A stretch of DNA of 64,000 nt from Nitrospirota bacterium (GTDB lineage Bacteria; Nitrospirota; Nitrospiria; Nitrospirales; Nitrospiraceae): assembly GCA_040755395.1 (NCBI GenBank), contig JBFMAX010000002.1, positions 248,001 to 312,000 of the forward strand, written 5' to 3'. A program made the position numbers and the translations under genes. Of this stretch, positions 12,407-20,829 are shown one piece after another. The notes under the pieces are model-generated. The model had not been told where the DNA came from, ran no database searches, and worked only from the letters and a program-made list of their open reading frames with translations. Within the stretch, counting starts at the first letter, position 1, and every line of letters begins with the position of its first letter.

Positions 12407-12979
12407 CTAGCCGGATGGAGCCGGAGTCGACGGCGGCGGTTGCGGCTGAGGAACGGCAGCCGGGTTCGGCACGATGCCGGGTTGGAGCGGGACGAGCGAG
12501 CCTGCGGAGGGACTCGGATATTGAAACACCCAATCATGGTAGGTCGGCAGCCCCTCGAAGTGTCGCACCGCGAGAGGAAAGTCGTGCTTCCTGAGCGGCT
12601 TGGCCTTGCTCCGGCTCCGTACGCCCATAATCCCGCCGGTCGGCGCGCGGACCAGCTCCCATTCTCCCCTTCCCACAGGGTCCAGGTAGACTTTCCGCAG
12701 GACGGGCTTGGGTTGTCGGGTCAGGTCGGCCAAGGAATTAGGGTACACCTCGCCCGGGATCACGCGGCCGGCTTTCATCTTGGCGGAATAGAGAGCGAGG
12801 GCGTTCTGAATCTCGATGCCCTTGGCCAGGAGATCGGCTTCCAGTTCCCGCTGCACCATGATCTTCCATTGCTTGGCCGCAACGGAGAGCGAGATGCCGA
12901 TCAGCACGACCGAGAACATGGCCAGGAGGTACGTCGCTCCCCGCGTGTTGGCGAGACAATCCGACCGGACGTTGGTCAT
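12407..12979 (-). CDS. Atypical pseudopilin-like protein, last gene of the secretion operon
   Basis: This 190-aa protein has one N-terminal hydrophobic helix after TRG (GATYLLAMFSVVLIGISLS) and a globular part. The central segment GEWELVRAPTGGIMGV followed by YHDWVFQY matches a poorly described pseudopilin family found next to Gsp genes in Betaproteobacteria. Position +5 after the putative Gly cleavage site is Leu, not Glu, as in GspK-like minor pseudopilins. The C-terminus is a Pro-rich tail. It is the promoter-distal gene of the operon, 17 bases after the GspC/PilP-like gene. A pilus-tip or minor pseudopilin role is inferred. Confidence 0.75.
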   Translation of the reverse strand: MTNVRSDCLANTRGATYLLAMFSVVLIGISLSVAAKQWKIMVQRELEADLLAKGIEIQNALALYSAKMKAGRVIPGEVYPNSLADLTRQPKPVLRKVYLDPVGRGEWELVRAPTGGIMGVRSRSKAKPLRKHDFPLAVRHFEGLPTYHDWVFQYPSPSAGSLVPLQPGIVPNPAAVPQPQPPPSTPAPSG

Positions 12980-12996
12980 GCTGCGCCTATTTATTT

Positions 12997-13602
12997 TTAT
13001 TGTTGAGGTGGCGGAGGCTGCTGCGGCTCCTGCGCCAGGGGCACGATCTGCTCGACGCGCGAGCCCGTCTCCTGGAGGGTCACACCGTCCGGCGTGATGG
13101 TCTTGACCAGAAACCGATCCTCAATGGTTTCGCCGGCCTTGACGACGTGCACCTCTTCCTGTTTGACGAGCAACGCTATTTCCCGTATGCGCCGGGCGTC
13201 GCCCAGTTGCATGTAGCCCAGGTAACGGAACCGGGCCAATTCAGCCGAGGCCGCCTGCTGTTGCAAGGCCTCCGGCGATGTCTGATCCGGATCCGACGGC
13301 AACGGCTGGGCGGCGTTCATCGCCGGGGCGGCATCCGCGCGGGGCGGCGCAAAGATGTTCCGGGGGGTCGTGAACGTGGCCTCCCGCAAGGTCCGACTGG
13401 CCGCGAGAAGATCCAGATTGACATGCAGGCCGGTTCCGGCCCGCCGGGTCGGCGCCGGTTGACCGGAGACCGTTCCCGAGACGTTGGTCAGCGGGGCGTG
13501 AGCCGGCTCTTCCCACTCGGTCGCGCGCCACAGGGCAAGCCCCGCCCAGATCGAGCAAAGGACCCCAAGGAGCAGCAGTTGGTGCCGGTGGCCGAGGCTC
13601 AT
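12997..13602 (-). CDS. GspC/PilP-like inner-membrane linker protein
   Basis: This 201-aa protein has one N-terminal transmembrane helix (LLLLGVLCSIWAGLAL), a Pro/Ala-rich periplasmic linker and a small C-terminal domain (RFRYLGYMQLGDARRIREIALLVKQEEVHVV...VKTITPDGVTLQ). That domain has the layout of PilP and of the homology region of GspC, which bind the secretin N-domains. It ends in a Pro/Gln-rich tail. It follows the PilO-like gene by five bases. The assignment rests on domain layout and operon position rather than on strong motifs. Confidence 0.75.
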   Translation of the reverse strand: MSLGHRHQLLLLGVLCSIWAGLALWRATEWEEPAHAPLTNVSGTVSGQPAPTRRAGTGLHVNLDLLAASRTLREATFTTPRNIFAPPRADAAPAMNAAQPLPSDPDQTSPEALQQQAASAELARFRYLGYMQLGDARRIREIALLVKQEEVHVVKAGETIEDRFLVKTITPDGVTLQETGSRVEQIVPLAQEPQQPPPPQQ

Positions 13603-13607
13603 CCGGT

Positions 13608-14177
13608 TCAGGGCGCGGCGACGCGGCCCGCCTCCCCTCTGAGATAGGTCGCGATCTTGATGTTGAACGTCAGCCGTTCATCCTGACTGTCGCCTGACCG
13701 GACCAGATCCAAATCTTCGATGAACAGCAACTCTTCCGCCGTCTCCAGGTTGTAAATGAAGCGGCGCAGATCTTCGTACCGGCCGCTCACCGATCCCTGC
13801 AGAACCGCCTTGGTCGTGCCGGGCACGCCGGTGGCCTCGGTTCGATAGGACAGCGCCGGGAGCGTCACGTTGTCCCGCTTGGCTTCTTCCGTCACGCCGA
13901 GGGCCAGCGGCGCGAAATCCCGTTCAGCCAGCAGCACGGCCATCACCTGGTCGACGTCCTGGCGGACCTTCTTCGCTTCCATGTGCTGGACGAGCCGCTG
14001 CCGAGCGGCGGTCCACTCGGCTTGCACGGCCGTCCGTTGCTCCTCGGCCGAGGCCAGGAACGTCGTGTGCACGATCAGATAGACCGTGGTCAGGAGGCCG
14101 GCCAGCCCGAACCACGGGAGGAGCGGTCCGTACGGTTGGCGCAGCAGGCGAACGAGCGCGTCCATTGGGCGATTCAC
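13608..14177 (-). CDS. PilO/GspM-like alignment-complex protein
   Basis: This 189-aa protein has a transmembrane helix near residues 20-42, a short coiled coil (EEQRTAVQAEWTAARQRLVQ) and a C-terminal ferredoxin-like region containing YEDLRRFIYNLETAEELLFI, which is typical of PilO. The family pairs with PilN in the inner-membrane alignment complex. The start overlaps the PilN-like stop by four bases (ATGA). Confidence 0.82.
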   Translation of the reverse strand: MNRPMDALVRLLRQPYGPLLPWFGLAGLLTTVYLIVHTTFLASAEEQRTAVQAEWTAARQRLVQHMEAKKVRQDVDQVMAVLLAERDFAPLALGVTEEAKRDNVTLPALSYRTEATGVPGTTKAVLQGSVSGRYEDLRRFIYNLETAEELLFIEDLDLVRSGDSQDERLTFNIKIATYLRGEAGRVAAP

Positions 14178-14782
14178 ATCCGTTGGGGTCGATAGCGTAG
14201 CGTCAGGTCGAACTCGACCAATCCGTTGCCGGCATCCCGGTGCTGTCCCAACACCGGATCTTTGAACGTCGGGTGATCCTGCAGCGCGACGGCGAGCGCC
14301 GTGACGTCCTCGAGGCTGAAGGCGGCGCCGTTCAACCGGATGATCGAGCTGTTGGGGTCGAGCCTGATGCTGTTGATCGCGAGGCGAGACGGAATGGCCT
14401 GCTCCAGTTCCGTGAGGAAACGGGTCCAGGAGAACACGCGTTTCTCCAGGAGCTGATTGGCCAGCGCCACCTCGCCGGGCAGTCGCTGGAGCGCCGCGTC
14501 GGAGAGATCGATGCCTTCCTTGGCCGATTCGGCCACGAACGCCCGGTCCTGTTCTCTGACCCGCTGCAAGGCAACGGCGATGTCGTTGGCCTCGCCATGA
14601 GCGGTCCAGATCTGCCCCAGATCCCAGACCGTTGCGGCGGCGGCGACGACGACGAGCACGATGAGCCCGAGCCGCGCCGGCTTGGCATACCAGCGAAACC
14701 GGCTGCTGAGATTGATCCGGAACGGATTCGACCTCGGACGACGCCCGCGATGTCTGAGTAGAATGTGCGTCACCCGCTGCAC
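14174..14782 (-). CDS. PilN-like alignment-complex protein
   Basis: This 202-aa protein has a short basic cytoplasmic segment with INLSSRFRW (a variant of the INLLP motif by which PilN binds PilM), one transmembrane helix (LGLIVLVVVAAAATVW) and a periplasmic domain. The segment FLTELEQAIPSRLAINSIRLD is characteristic of PilN/GspL. It overlaps the PilO-like gene by four bases and follows the PilM-like gene after a 100-base gap that carries repeat-like DNA. Confidence 0.82.
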   Translation of the reverse strand: MQRVTHILLRHRGRRPRSNPFRINLSSRFRWYAKPARLGLIVLVVVAAAATVWDLGQIWTAHGEANDIAVALQRVREQDRAFVAESAKEGIDLSDAALQRLPGEVALANQLLEKRVFSWTRFLTELEQAIPSRLAINSIRLDPNSSIIRLNGAAFSLEDVTALAVALQDHPTFKDPVLGQHRDAGNGLVEFDLTLRYRPQRM

Positions 14783-14800
14783 GCGTTTTCCCTCCGGTTA

Positions 14801-14835
14801 GAGCACAGCGAGCAGAAAGCAGCGAACAGCTCTGA
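14801..14835. repeat. AGCGA-word repeat in the pilM-pilN gap
   Basis: The gap contains tandem-like words (GAGCACAGCGAGCAGAAAGC then AGCGAACAGCTC) similar in vocabulary to the sequences at 2349-2410 and 17648-17700. The outer GAGC/GCTC words can pair weakly. I see no promoter or terminator in this 100-base gap. Confidence 0.4.
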
Positions 14836-14882
14836 GCCAGTCGTTCTTCGCATGCTCATGCTGCTGCGTGAACAGAGATGCA

Positions 14883-15896
14883 TCACGACGGTGACAGGAC
14901 ACCCGCGATCGCGGGCATGGCGACCGCATCCGTGACCTTGCCGGCCGGCTTCCACCCGGCTCGTTGGATCTGGCTCCAGTTCAGCGGCTGGACCGTCAGG
15001 TCCAATTCCTGCGCGAGCATGTCCGGCAGCTCCGGGTCAGGATCGTCGGCGGCGAACACCAGTCGTTTCAACGCCAACCGAGGATAGCGTTCCCGGCAGG
15101 CCTGGATCGAGGCCAGGCATTCGTCGATCACCTTGCGGCTCTGCTCTTCAGGCCCGGCGTTGGAGCCGTCTTCGGACGACCCGGACGCGCCATGCAGTTT
15201 GGTGCGGAGGAACGCCAGGCGTCCATCGTGGAACAGAAACAGCGTCAGACCGCCGTCCGCCACATTCAGCCACATGAGATCTCCGGCCGATGCTCCGGAC
15301 CAACCCGTCGCCGACGCCCAGAGATTGAAGAGGCGGAAGCTGACGATATCCACCTCCAAGGGAATCAACCCGGCTGATTCGCAGACCGCTTCGTATTGCG
15401 CGAGGACCGCTTCTTGGACGACGACCGCCAGGACGGTGTGCGGGCCCTTGGCCGGCCGACCGAGGGACAGCACTTGCGAGACGACTTTGGCCTCGGCCAG
15501 CGGCACGAGTTGCTCCTGGCCGACTCGCCAGCGAATCAACGCCTCGCGTTCCTCGGTCCGAGCCGGGAGTTGATCCAATTGAAAGACGACGGCTCTGACG
15601 CACAGATCGGGCAGAATGAGCGCGATGGGCAGCGGGATCTGCCGGACCAAGGTGCGTCCGGCGACACGGAGTTGGCGTTCAGGCCCGATCAGGCCGCGGA
15701 GGCGCGCTTCCAGCGCCGTCGCGTCGGCGATATTCACGTCCACCGGCGAGACTCGAATCAACCCCGGAGCCAGCTCCGTCACCGCGCAACGATGGCGGGT
15801 CCGTCCTTTCCAGTCCCGGCGGGCTTCCGCCCAAACGAGCCCCCGGGCCCCGATGCGCAGGCAGTGTCGAGGCCGGCCGGCCATCCACGGCCACAT
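14883..15896 (-). CDS. PilM-like actin-fold ATPase of the secretion system
   Basis: This is a 337-aa cytoplasmic protein. The start at 15896 (MWPWMAGRPRHCLRIG) has GAGGAGGG just upstream, and the longer open frame only overlaps gspE. The segments LPARTEEREALIRWRVGQEQLVPL and YEAVCESAGLIPLEVDIVSFRLFNL match the PilM/GspL cytoplasmic domain, where the first helps hold the INLxP tail of PilN. The phosphate-binding motifs are weak (DLMWLNVADGGLTLFLFHDG). It stands directly after gspE and before the PilN-like gene, the usual order. Confidence 0.82.
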   Translation of the reverse strand: MWPWMAGRPRHCLRIGARGLVWAEARRDWKGRTRHRCAVTELAPGLIRVSPVDVNIADATALEARLRGLIGPERQLRVAGRTLVRQIPLPIALILPDLCVRAVVFQLDQLPARTEEREALIRWRVGQEQLVPLAEAKVVSQVLSLGRPAKGPHTVLAVVVQEAVLAQYEAVCESAGLIPLEVDIVSFRLFNLWASATGWSGASAGDLMWLNVADGGLTLFLFHDGRLAFLRTKLHGASGSSEDGSNAGPEEQSRKVIDECLASIQACRERYPRLALKRLVFAADDPDPELPDMLAQELDLTVQPLNWSQIQRAGWKPAGKVTDAVAMPAIAGVLSPS

Positions 15897-15898
15897 CG

Positions 15899-17626
15899 TC
15901 AACCCTCCTCGCTGAAGGTGACGCGATTGATTTCCTTCAGCGTGGTTTCCCCGTGAAAGACTTTTTTGAGCGCCGACTGTCGCAGCGTGATCATGCCGTC
16001 CGTCACCGCCCGATACCGGATCTCGGAGATCGGCCGGTCCGCCATGATCATTTCCTTGATTTCGTCGGTCAGATTCAGAAACTCCGTGATGCACTTTCTG
16101 CCGCGGTATCCCGTGCCGTGGCAGTCGTGGCACCCTCGCCCCTGGTAGAAGGGCGTCTCCTTGTATTGGTTGTAATCCAGTCCGGACTCTTCGGCCAACG
16201 CTTTGTCCAATGTGATCTGTTCGCGACAGGACGGGCAGATGATCCGGACGAGCCGCTGGGCCAGCACGCAGTTGAGCGCGGACAGGAAATTGTAAGGATC
16301 GATTCCCATCGAGGTAAACCGGCCGATGACGTCGAACACGTTGTTGGCGTGGACGGTGGTCAGCACCAAGTGCCCGGTGAGGGCCGACTGAATGGCGATT
16401 TGAGCCGTTTCCGGATCCCGGATCTCCCCCACCATGATTTTGTCCGGGTCGTGACGGAGAATCGACCGGAGACCGCGCGCGAAAGTCACCCCTTTTTTTT
16501 CATTGACCGGAATCTGTACGACGCCCGGCAGTTGGTATTCGACCGGGTCCTCGATCGTGATCAATTTATCCTCCTGGGTGTTCATCTCGCTGATGGCCGC
16601 ATACAGCGTCGTGGTCTTGCCGCTGCCCGTCGGTCCGGTCACCAGCACCATGCCGTACGGTCTGGCGGTCGCCCGGCGGAACCGCCTGAGATCCTCCGGG
16701 TTGAACCCCAGCCGGTCCAGCCGCAAGGCGGACACTCCGGAAGTGATCGCTTCCCGATCCAGGATCCGGATGACGACCGATTCGCCGAACACGCTGGGGA
16801 GAATGGAGACGCGGAAGTCGACCGTCTTGCGGTCCATTCGCACGCGGAAGCTGCCGTCCTGGGGCACGCGCCGTTCGGCGATGTCCAGGTCCGACATGAC
16901 TTTGAGACGGGAGACCAGCGGCGCATGCAGCTTGATGTCCAAGGGTTCCATGGCCGGCACGAGGATGCCGTCCACTCGGAACTTCACCCGGGTGGCGCGG
17001 TCGGCCGCTTCGACGTGGATGTCGCTCGCCCGACGTTGCAGCGCGGTCAGGAGGATCGTATCGATGAGTTTGACGGCGGGACTCTGGTCTTCGCCGGCCT
17101 GCTCGACGGTCAGGACCTCCTCTCCCCGATCGTCCTCTTTGACCAGGACCGAACGATATTCCGCTTCCAATTCCCGGAGAGCCTGACTGGACCCCTCGCT
17201 GTGCTCCAGCGCGTTCAGGATCGCGCCGCGCGGACTGACGATCAGGCGCAGCGGCCTGTTGAGAATCAACTCGAGCTCGTCCAGGGCCAGCAGGTTGTGC
17301 GGATCAGGAATGGCGACCGTGAGCACGCCGTCCCGTTCGATGATCGGCACGAACGGATGCCGCTGCATCAGCTTGACCGAGATGCTCTGGAAGAATCGCG
17401 GATCGACGCGAAACTCGACGAGGGGATCGTACGGCAGACCGTACTGCGCGGCCAGCGCGCGGGCCAGTTGCTCCTCCGTGATCAGACCTTCGTTGACCAA
17501 CGCAGTGCCCAGGGTTGCCGGGGTATCGCCGAACCGGCTCACCGCCTGGTCGAGGACCGAACGGGTCAACGCGCCCTGTCCGATCAGAATGTCGGACAAC
17601 GATGGTCGTTCCAGACTTCGTCGCAT
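15899..17626 (-). CDS. gspE: Type II secretion / pilus assembly ATPase GspE (PilB)
   Basis: This 575-aa hexameric motor ATPase has an N-terminal MshEN/GspE_N region (about 1-150), Walker A GPTGSGKTTT (331-340), an Asp-box region LITIEDPVEY, Walker B around IMVGEIRD (397-404), His-box TVHAN (424-428) and a zinc-binding tetracysteine (C464, C467, C499, C502). The last feature is typical of GspE and PilB and absent from PilT. It drives pseudopilin polymerisation through the GspF platform. The stop lies two bases before the PilM-like start. A repeat-bearing gap of 88 bases separates it from gspF. Confidence 0.95.
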   Translation of the reverse strand: MRRSLERPSLSDILIGQGALTRSVLDQAVSRFGDTPATLGTALVNEGLITEEQLARALAAQYGLPYDPLVEFRVDPRFFQSISVKLMQRHPFVPIIERDGVLTVAIPDPHNLLALDELELILNRPLRLIVSPRGAILNALEHSEGSSQALRELEAEYRSVLVKEDDRGEEVLTVEQAGEDQSPAVKLIDTILLTALQRRASDIHVEAADRATRVKFRVDGILVPAMEPLDIKLHAPLVSRLKVMSDLDIAERRVPQDGSFRVRMDRKTVDFRVSILPSVFGESVVIRILDREAITSGVSALRLDRLGFNPEDLRRFRRATARPYGMVLVTGPTGSGKTTTLYAAISEMNTQEDKLITIEDPVEYQLPGVVQIPVNEKKGVTFARGLRSILRHDPDKIMVGEIRDPETAQIAIQSALTGHLVLTTVHANNVFDVIGRFTSMGIDPYNFLSALNCVLAQRLVRIICPSCREQITLDKALAEESGLDYNQYKETPFYQGRGCHDCHGTGYRGRKCITEFLNLTDEIKEMIMADRPISEIRYRAVTDGMITLRQSALKKVFHGETTLKEINRVTFSEEG

Positions 17627-17647
17627 GGACGCTCTCCTATAAAAACA

Positions 17648-17700
17648 GCTTAGAGCTAATAGCGAAAAGCGAATAGCCGGTAGCGAACAGTCAAGAGCCC
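17648..17700. repeat. AGCGAATAGC-word repeat in the gspF-gspE gap
   Basis: The gap holds overlapping copies of AGCTTAGAGCTAATAGCG, AAAAGCGAATAGCC and GGTAGCGAACAG. This is the same vocabulary as the hairpin region at 2349-2410, where TAGCC and GCGA words also pair. It looks like a short dispersed intergenic element rather than a regulatory site specific to this operon. Confidence 0.45.
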
Positions 17701-17714
17701 AAACAGGCGCATAC

Positions 17715-18929
17715 TTACTGCACGGTCCCGGCCATTTGGAAGACCGGCAGGTACATGACGATCACGATGATCCCGACCAGGACTCCCATGACCAGCAGCA
17801 GCACCGGTTCGATCCAGGTCGTGAGCTGAGTCAGCCTGAGATCGAGATTCCCTTCGTAAAATTCGGCCACGTCCCTGAGCATCGCCTCCAGCGAACCGGT
17901 CTCCTCCCCCACCGACAGCATTTCAATCGCCAACTTAGGCAGAATCTTTGGGGCCTCCAGCGCCGCCGCCAAGGTCGATCCCTCGCGGATCTGCCCCACC
18001 GCCGTCGCCAGGCCTTCGGAGATGAACCGGTTCGACACCGCGCCCCGCGAGATCTGCAGCGCATCCACCAACGGCGTTCCTCCGGCCAGCACGGTGGCCA
18101 GCGTGCGCGCGAGCTGAATCGTATGGTGCTCGATGAAAATCTGACCGAGCAGGGGCAGGTGCAACAGCCAACGATCCACCGTCCGGCGGCCGGTCTGCGT
18201 CTGGTACCAGGCGCGCAGGGCGGTCGCCGACACGGCGAGCGCGATGAGGAACGGAATCGCGTTGGCTTGACCGGTCTGCACCAGTTCGATCAGAGCCTGG
18301 GTGGCCGGAGGCAGGGATCTCGCCGATTCGCCGTAGACGGCGACGAACGTCGGCATCACGTAGGCGAGGAGAAATCCGACCACGGCGATGCCGATGACGA
18401 TGAGAAACGCCGGATACGCCAGCGCCTTCGTCACCTTCTGGCGCAGGCCCAGCATCAGCTTGAGATAGACGATGTACCGGCGGAGGACCTCGGGCAGATT
18501 ACCGGATTGCTCGCCGGCCCGCACCGTCGCGACATAGAGTTCCGGAAAATGCTGCGGATGCTTGGCCAGCGCGTCCGATGCGGACGCACCGCCGCGGATG
18601 TCCTGGCGCACAGCCCGAAGGACGCTCTGAAACCCCGCATGCCTGGCCCGCTCGATAAGCAGATCCCAGATTTTGAGGATCGGCAGGCCGGCCTTGACCA
18701 AGGCGAGCAGCTCTTGATTAAAAATCAAGAATTCCTGGAGCGGAAGCTTGCCCCAACTGTGCTTGAGACCGACGGGCAGCGCGCCGGCCGCGCCTTGGCG
18801 CTGGAGCTTGAAGACGAGGAGCCCTTGGCTTTCCAGTTTCGCCCGGACGGCGCCTTCGCTCTCTCCGTCCATCTGGCCATGCGAGGTCGTGCCGTCCGGG
18901 CGGGCTACCCTATACACGAATGTGGGCAT
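17715..18929 (-). CDS. gspF: Inner-membrane platform protein GspF (PilC)
   Basis: This 404-aa polytopic protein has two T2SSF domains. The first begins near residue 65 (FNQELLALVKAGLPILKIWDLL) and the second near residue 270 (FIEHHTIQLARTLATVLAGGTPLVDALQI). Three hydrophobic segments lie near 165-190, 215-235 and 370-400. The final part, VGEETGSLEAMLRDVAEFYEGNLD, is a hallmark. The N-terminus FVYRVARPDGTTSHGQMDGES is the usual GspF adaptor. It anchors the GspE motor. Confidence 0.94.
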   Translation of the reverse strand: MPTFVYRVARPDGTTSHGQMDGESEGAVRAKLESQGLLVFKLQRQGAAGALPVGLKHSWGKLPLQEFLIFNQELLALVKAGLPILKIWDLLIERARHAGFQSVLRAVRQDIRGGASASDALAKHPQHFPELYVATVRAGEQSGNLPEVLRRYIVYLKLMLGLRQKVTKALAYPAFLIVIGIAVVGFLLAYVMPTFVAVYGESARSLPPATQALIELVQTGQANAIPFLIALAVSATALRAWYQTQTGRRTVDRWLLHLPLLGQIFIEHHTIQLARTLATVLAGGTPLVDALQISRGAVSNRFISEGLATAVGQIREGSTLAAALEAPKILPKLAIEMLSVGEETGSLEAMLRDVAEFYEGNLDLRLTQLTTWIEPVLLLVMGVLVGIIVIVMYLPVFQMAGTVQ

Positions 18930-18979
18930 GGATCACTCTGAGCAAATCTGGTGGGGGTGTCCCGAAGCGGCATAGGGTG

Positions 18980-19798
18980 CTACGGCGCCTGCACGCCGTC
19001 CTTCCGAGTTCCTGGGACAGTCGCCGGTCGAGCGTCGGGGAGCCACAGGGCCTGACCGGGTTCGATGCGGTTATCCCGTAAGTTGTTAAGGGCCCGTAGC
19101 TCCGCCAGGCTGACCCGATACCGTTTGGACAGGCTCCAGAGCGTATCTCCCGCTTTGACCGTCACGGTTCGCGGCGGCGCCAGGAGTTCGGATTCAGCCG
19201 CGCGCCCGGTGCCGTTGTCGGCCTCGGCCGTCGAGACGTTCGGGATAGGGGTCCCGTACGGTTCCGCAACCGCGGGCAGGCTCGCGTGCTCCGCGCGCAC
19301 GGGACTCCGCGACGCTTTGCGCGGCGCCGCAGCCGGCGCCGCCTCCCCCGACTCTTGCAGAAGTTTGCTGTGCTGAGCGAGCTGCCGTTGCAGGTGTCGA
19401 AGTTGCGCCTGGAGCTGCTGGCCGGTGCGGGCGATCCGTTCCCGTTCGTTGCGCGCAGCCGCCAACTCCTCCCGTTGGAGGTCGATGACGTGTTTCGCTT
19501 CGGCCAGCCGCCGTTCGGTTTCACGCAACTTGCCTTCGAGTTGGGCCCGCGCGACCTGGGCCTCCCCGAGTTCTTTTCGACGCGCCTCGAGCTCGCCGCG
19601 CAGGTCGGTGATCGTGCGTTGGGCGTCACGCATCGCCGTCTTGAGCGCGTCGATGGTGAGTTGCAGATCGGCCACCTCCGGCTCGACCATCGGTTCCAGT
19701 TCGGCGCAGCCGACACACAACCACAGGGCCGGGATCAGAAACGCCCAGGGCGCCGCTCTTTTCACGACGTGAGTCTGGTTGTCGGATGAATGGTTCAT
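18980..19798 (-). CDS. LysM-domain coiled-coil lipoprotein
   Basis: This 272-aa protein has a signal peptide ending in the lipobox-like LCVGC (27-31), a long heptad-rich coiled coil (about 40-145, ending in LQAQLRHLQRQLAQHSKLLQ), a flexible Ala/Pro/Ser stretch and a C-terminal LysM domain (VTVKAGDTLWSLSKRYRVSL...NNLRDNRIEPGQALWLP). LysM binds peptidoglycan. In this operon it could hold the secretin or assembly machinery to the cell wall, like FimV or TsaP. That role is inferred from context. Confidence 0.85.
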   Translation of the reverse strand: MNHSSDNQTHVVKRAAPWAFLIPALWLCVGCAELEPMVEPEVADLQLTIDALKTAMRDAQRTITDLRGELEARRKELGEAQVARAQLEGKLRETERRLAEAKHVIDLQREELAAARNERERIARTGQQLQAQLRHLQRQLAQHSKLLQESGEAAPAAAPRKASRSPVRAEHASLPAVAEPYGTPIPNVSTAEADNGTGRAAESELLAPPRTVTVKAGDTLWSLSKRYRVSLAELRALNNLRDNRIEPGQALWLPDARPATVPGTRKDGVQAP

Positions 19799-19839
19799 GC
19801 TGTGTAGAGATAACAGCCGTCAGCTTCACCCCCACCCTT

Positions 19840-19910
19840 CCCTCCCCCTTCAAGGGGGAGGGTCTCGGGGAGGGGGTTTTCGGATCAAACAGGGTGAGCC
19901 CAAGGCTCAC
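19840..19910. repeat. Hairpin pair in the gap after the pseudopilin genes
   Basis: CCTCCCCCTT (19841-19850) and AAGGGGGAGG (19852-19861) form a perfect 10-bp palindrome. It is followed by a second G-rich run and TTTT. A separate hairpin, GTGAGCC/GGCTCAC, spans 19894-19910. Read in the operon direction neither has a good T-run, so they could attenuate or stabilise rather than end transcription. G-rich palindromes of this type are common dispersed intergenic elements. Confidence 0.6.
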
Positions 19911-19946
19911 GAAGACTGAATCCGAACCACGTGGGTCGGTGCGCCG

Positions 19947-20348
19947 TCACCACCGGTTATAGGGCACGCCGTTCGTGCCGATCAGGTCGGAGCCGGAGTA
20001 GACATCGAAGACGCCGCCTTCGGTCGGCTCGGCGATTTCCTGCCATGTCGTCGTGGAGCCCGTGAACGGGTCCGCCGGGATTCGACGCAGATAACCCGCC
20101 GAGACCAATGCTTGCAAGGAATCAGGATATTTCCCCTGGTCGGCTCGATGCTGATCGAGCAGATCACGGAGCGTAAAGAGGTCTTGTCGCAGCGCGGCCT
20201 CCTTGGCCTTGCGGACCGCCGTTTGATAGGACGGCACAGCCAGCGTCGCGAGAATGCCCACGATCGAGACGACCATCATCAACTCGATGATTGTAAAGCC
20301 GCGGGACCCCCACCGCCGTTGCTTACCAATCCCTGTACTTCGTTCCAT
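19947..20348 (-). CDS. GspG-like pseudopilin
   Basis: This protein of about 133 aa has a type III (prepilin) signal: RWGSRG|FTIIELMMVVSIVGILATLAVP, with Phe at +1 and Glu at +5. The C-terminal part (YPDSLQALVSAGYLRRIPADPFTGS) is the typical GspG pattern. The start is uncertain: ATG at 20348 (used) or 20360, both inside the end of the upstream pseudopilin gene, giving a 26- to 38-base overlap. The mature protein would form the growing pseudopilus. A prepilin peptidase must be encoded elsewhere. Confidence 0.88.
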   Translation of the reverse strand: MERSTGIGKQRRWGSRGFTIIELMMVVSIVGILATLAVPSYQTAVRKAKEAALRQDLFTLRDLLDQHRADQGKYPDSLQALVSAGYLRRIPADPFTGSTTTWQEIAEPTEGGVFDVYSGSDLIGTNGVPYNRW

Positions 20349-20829
20349 CCAAGGCCACATCCTGACTCTGTGTCGAAACATCGTACACGTCATCGCCGCA
20401 CCAGGACGTCGGATTGGGCGGATCCCGGTAGCACCGCAGCAGCCAGTCGGGTTTGCCCGTGATCGGATCCACCGGAATGGCCCGCAGGTACCGACGCATG
20501 GTCGTCCCGCGGACGGTGGCCTCCTGGCCGGTGAGTTTGACGCCGAGGAGCACATCCAGAGATTTGGGGTACCCGTACACGCTGGTCACGTCCTTGCACG
20601 TCAGTTTGTTCTTGAGACAGGCTGGACCGATCAGCATGTCGCCGTCGCGGTTCCATTCCAGCTTGAACGTATCGATGGCGGCCCTCATCGTGCGCAGGTG
20701 TTGGCGGAGTTCGATCTCGCGAACCCGTTTGCCGGACACCCGGCTCAACGGCATGGCCACGGAGGCCAGAATCATGATGATCGTCAGGGTGACCAGCAGT
20801 TCAATGAGGGTGACGCCGGACTGTTTCAC
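20323..20829 (-). CDS. GspG-like pseudopilin with a cysteine-containing C-terminal domain
   Basis: This 168-aa protein has a short leader and SG|VTLIELLVTLTIIMILASVAMP, with Glu at +5. The C-terminal domain has the GspG signature (LRAIPVDPITGKPDW) plus four Cys, in ACLKNKLTC and in LRCYRDPPNPTSWC, which may form disulfides after export. It starts four bases inside the secretin gene (ATGA overlap). Two adjacent pseudopilin genes suggest a major and a minor subunit. Confidence 0.9.
   Translation of the reverse strand: MKQSGVTLIELLVTLTIIMILASVAMPLSRVSGKRVREIELRQHLRTMRAAIDTFKLEWNRDGDMLIGPACLKNKLTCKDVTSVYGYPKSLDVLLGVKLTGQEATVRGTTMRRYLRAIPVDPITGKPDWLLRCYRDPPNPTSWCGDDVYDVSTQSQDVALDGTKYRDW

Noticed and set aside
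15953-17653. Plus-strand open frame of 566 codons
   Set aside because: It mirrors gspE exactly and has no recognisable motif.
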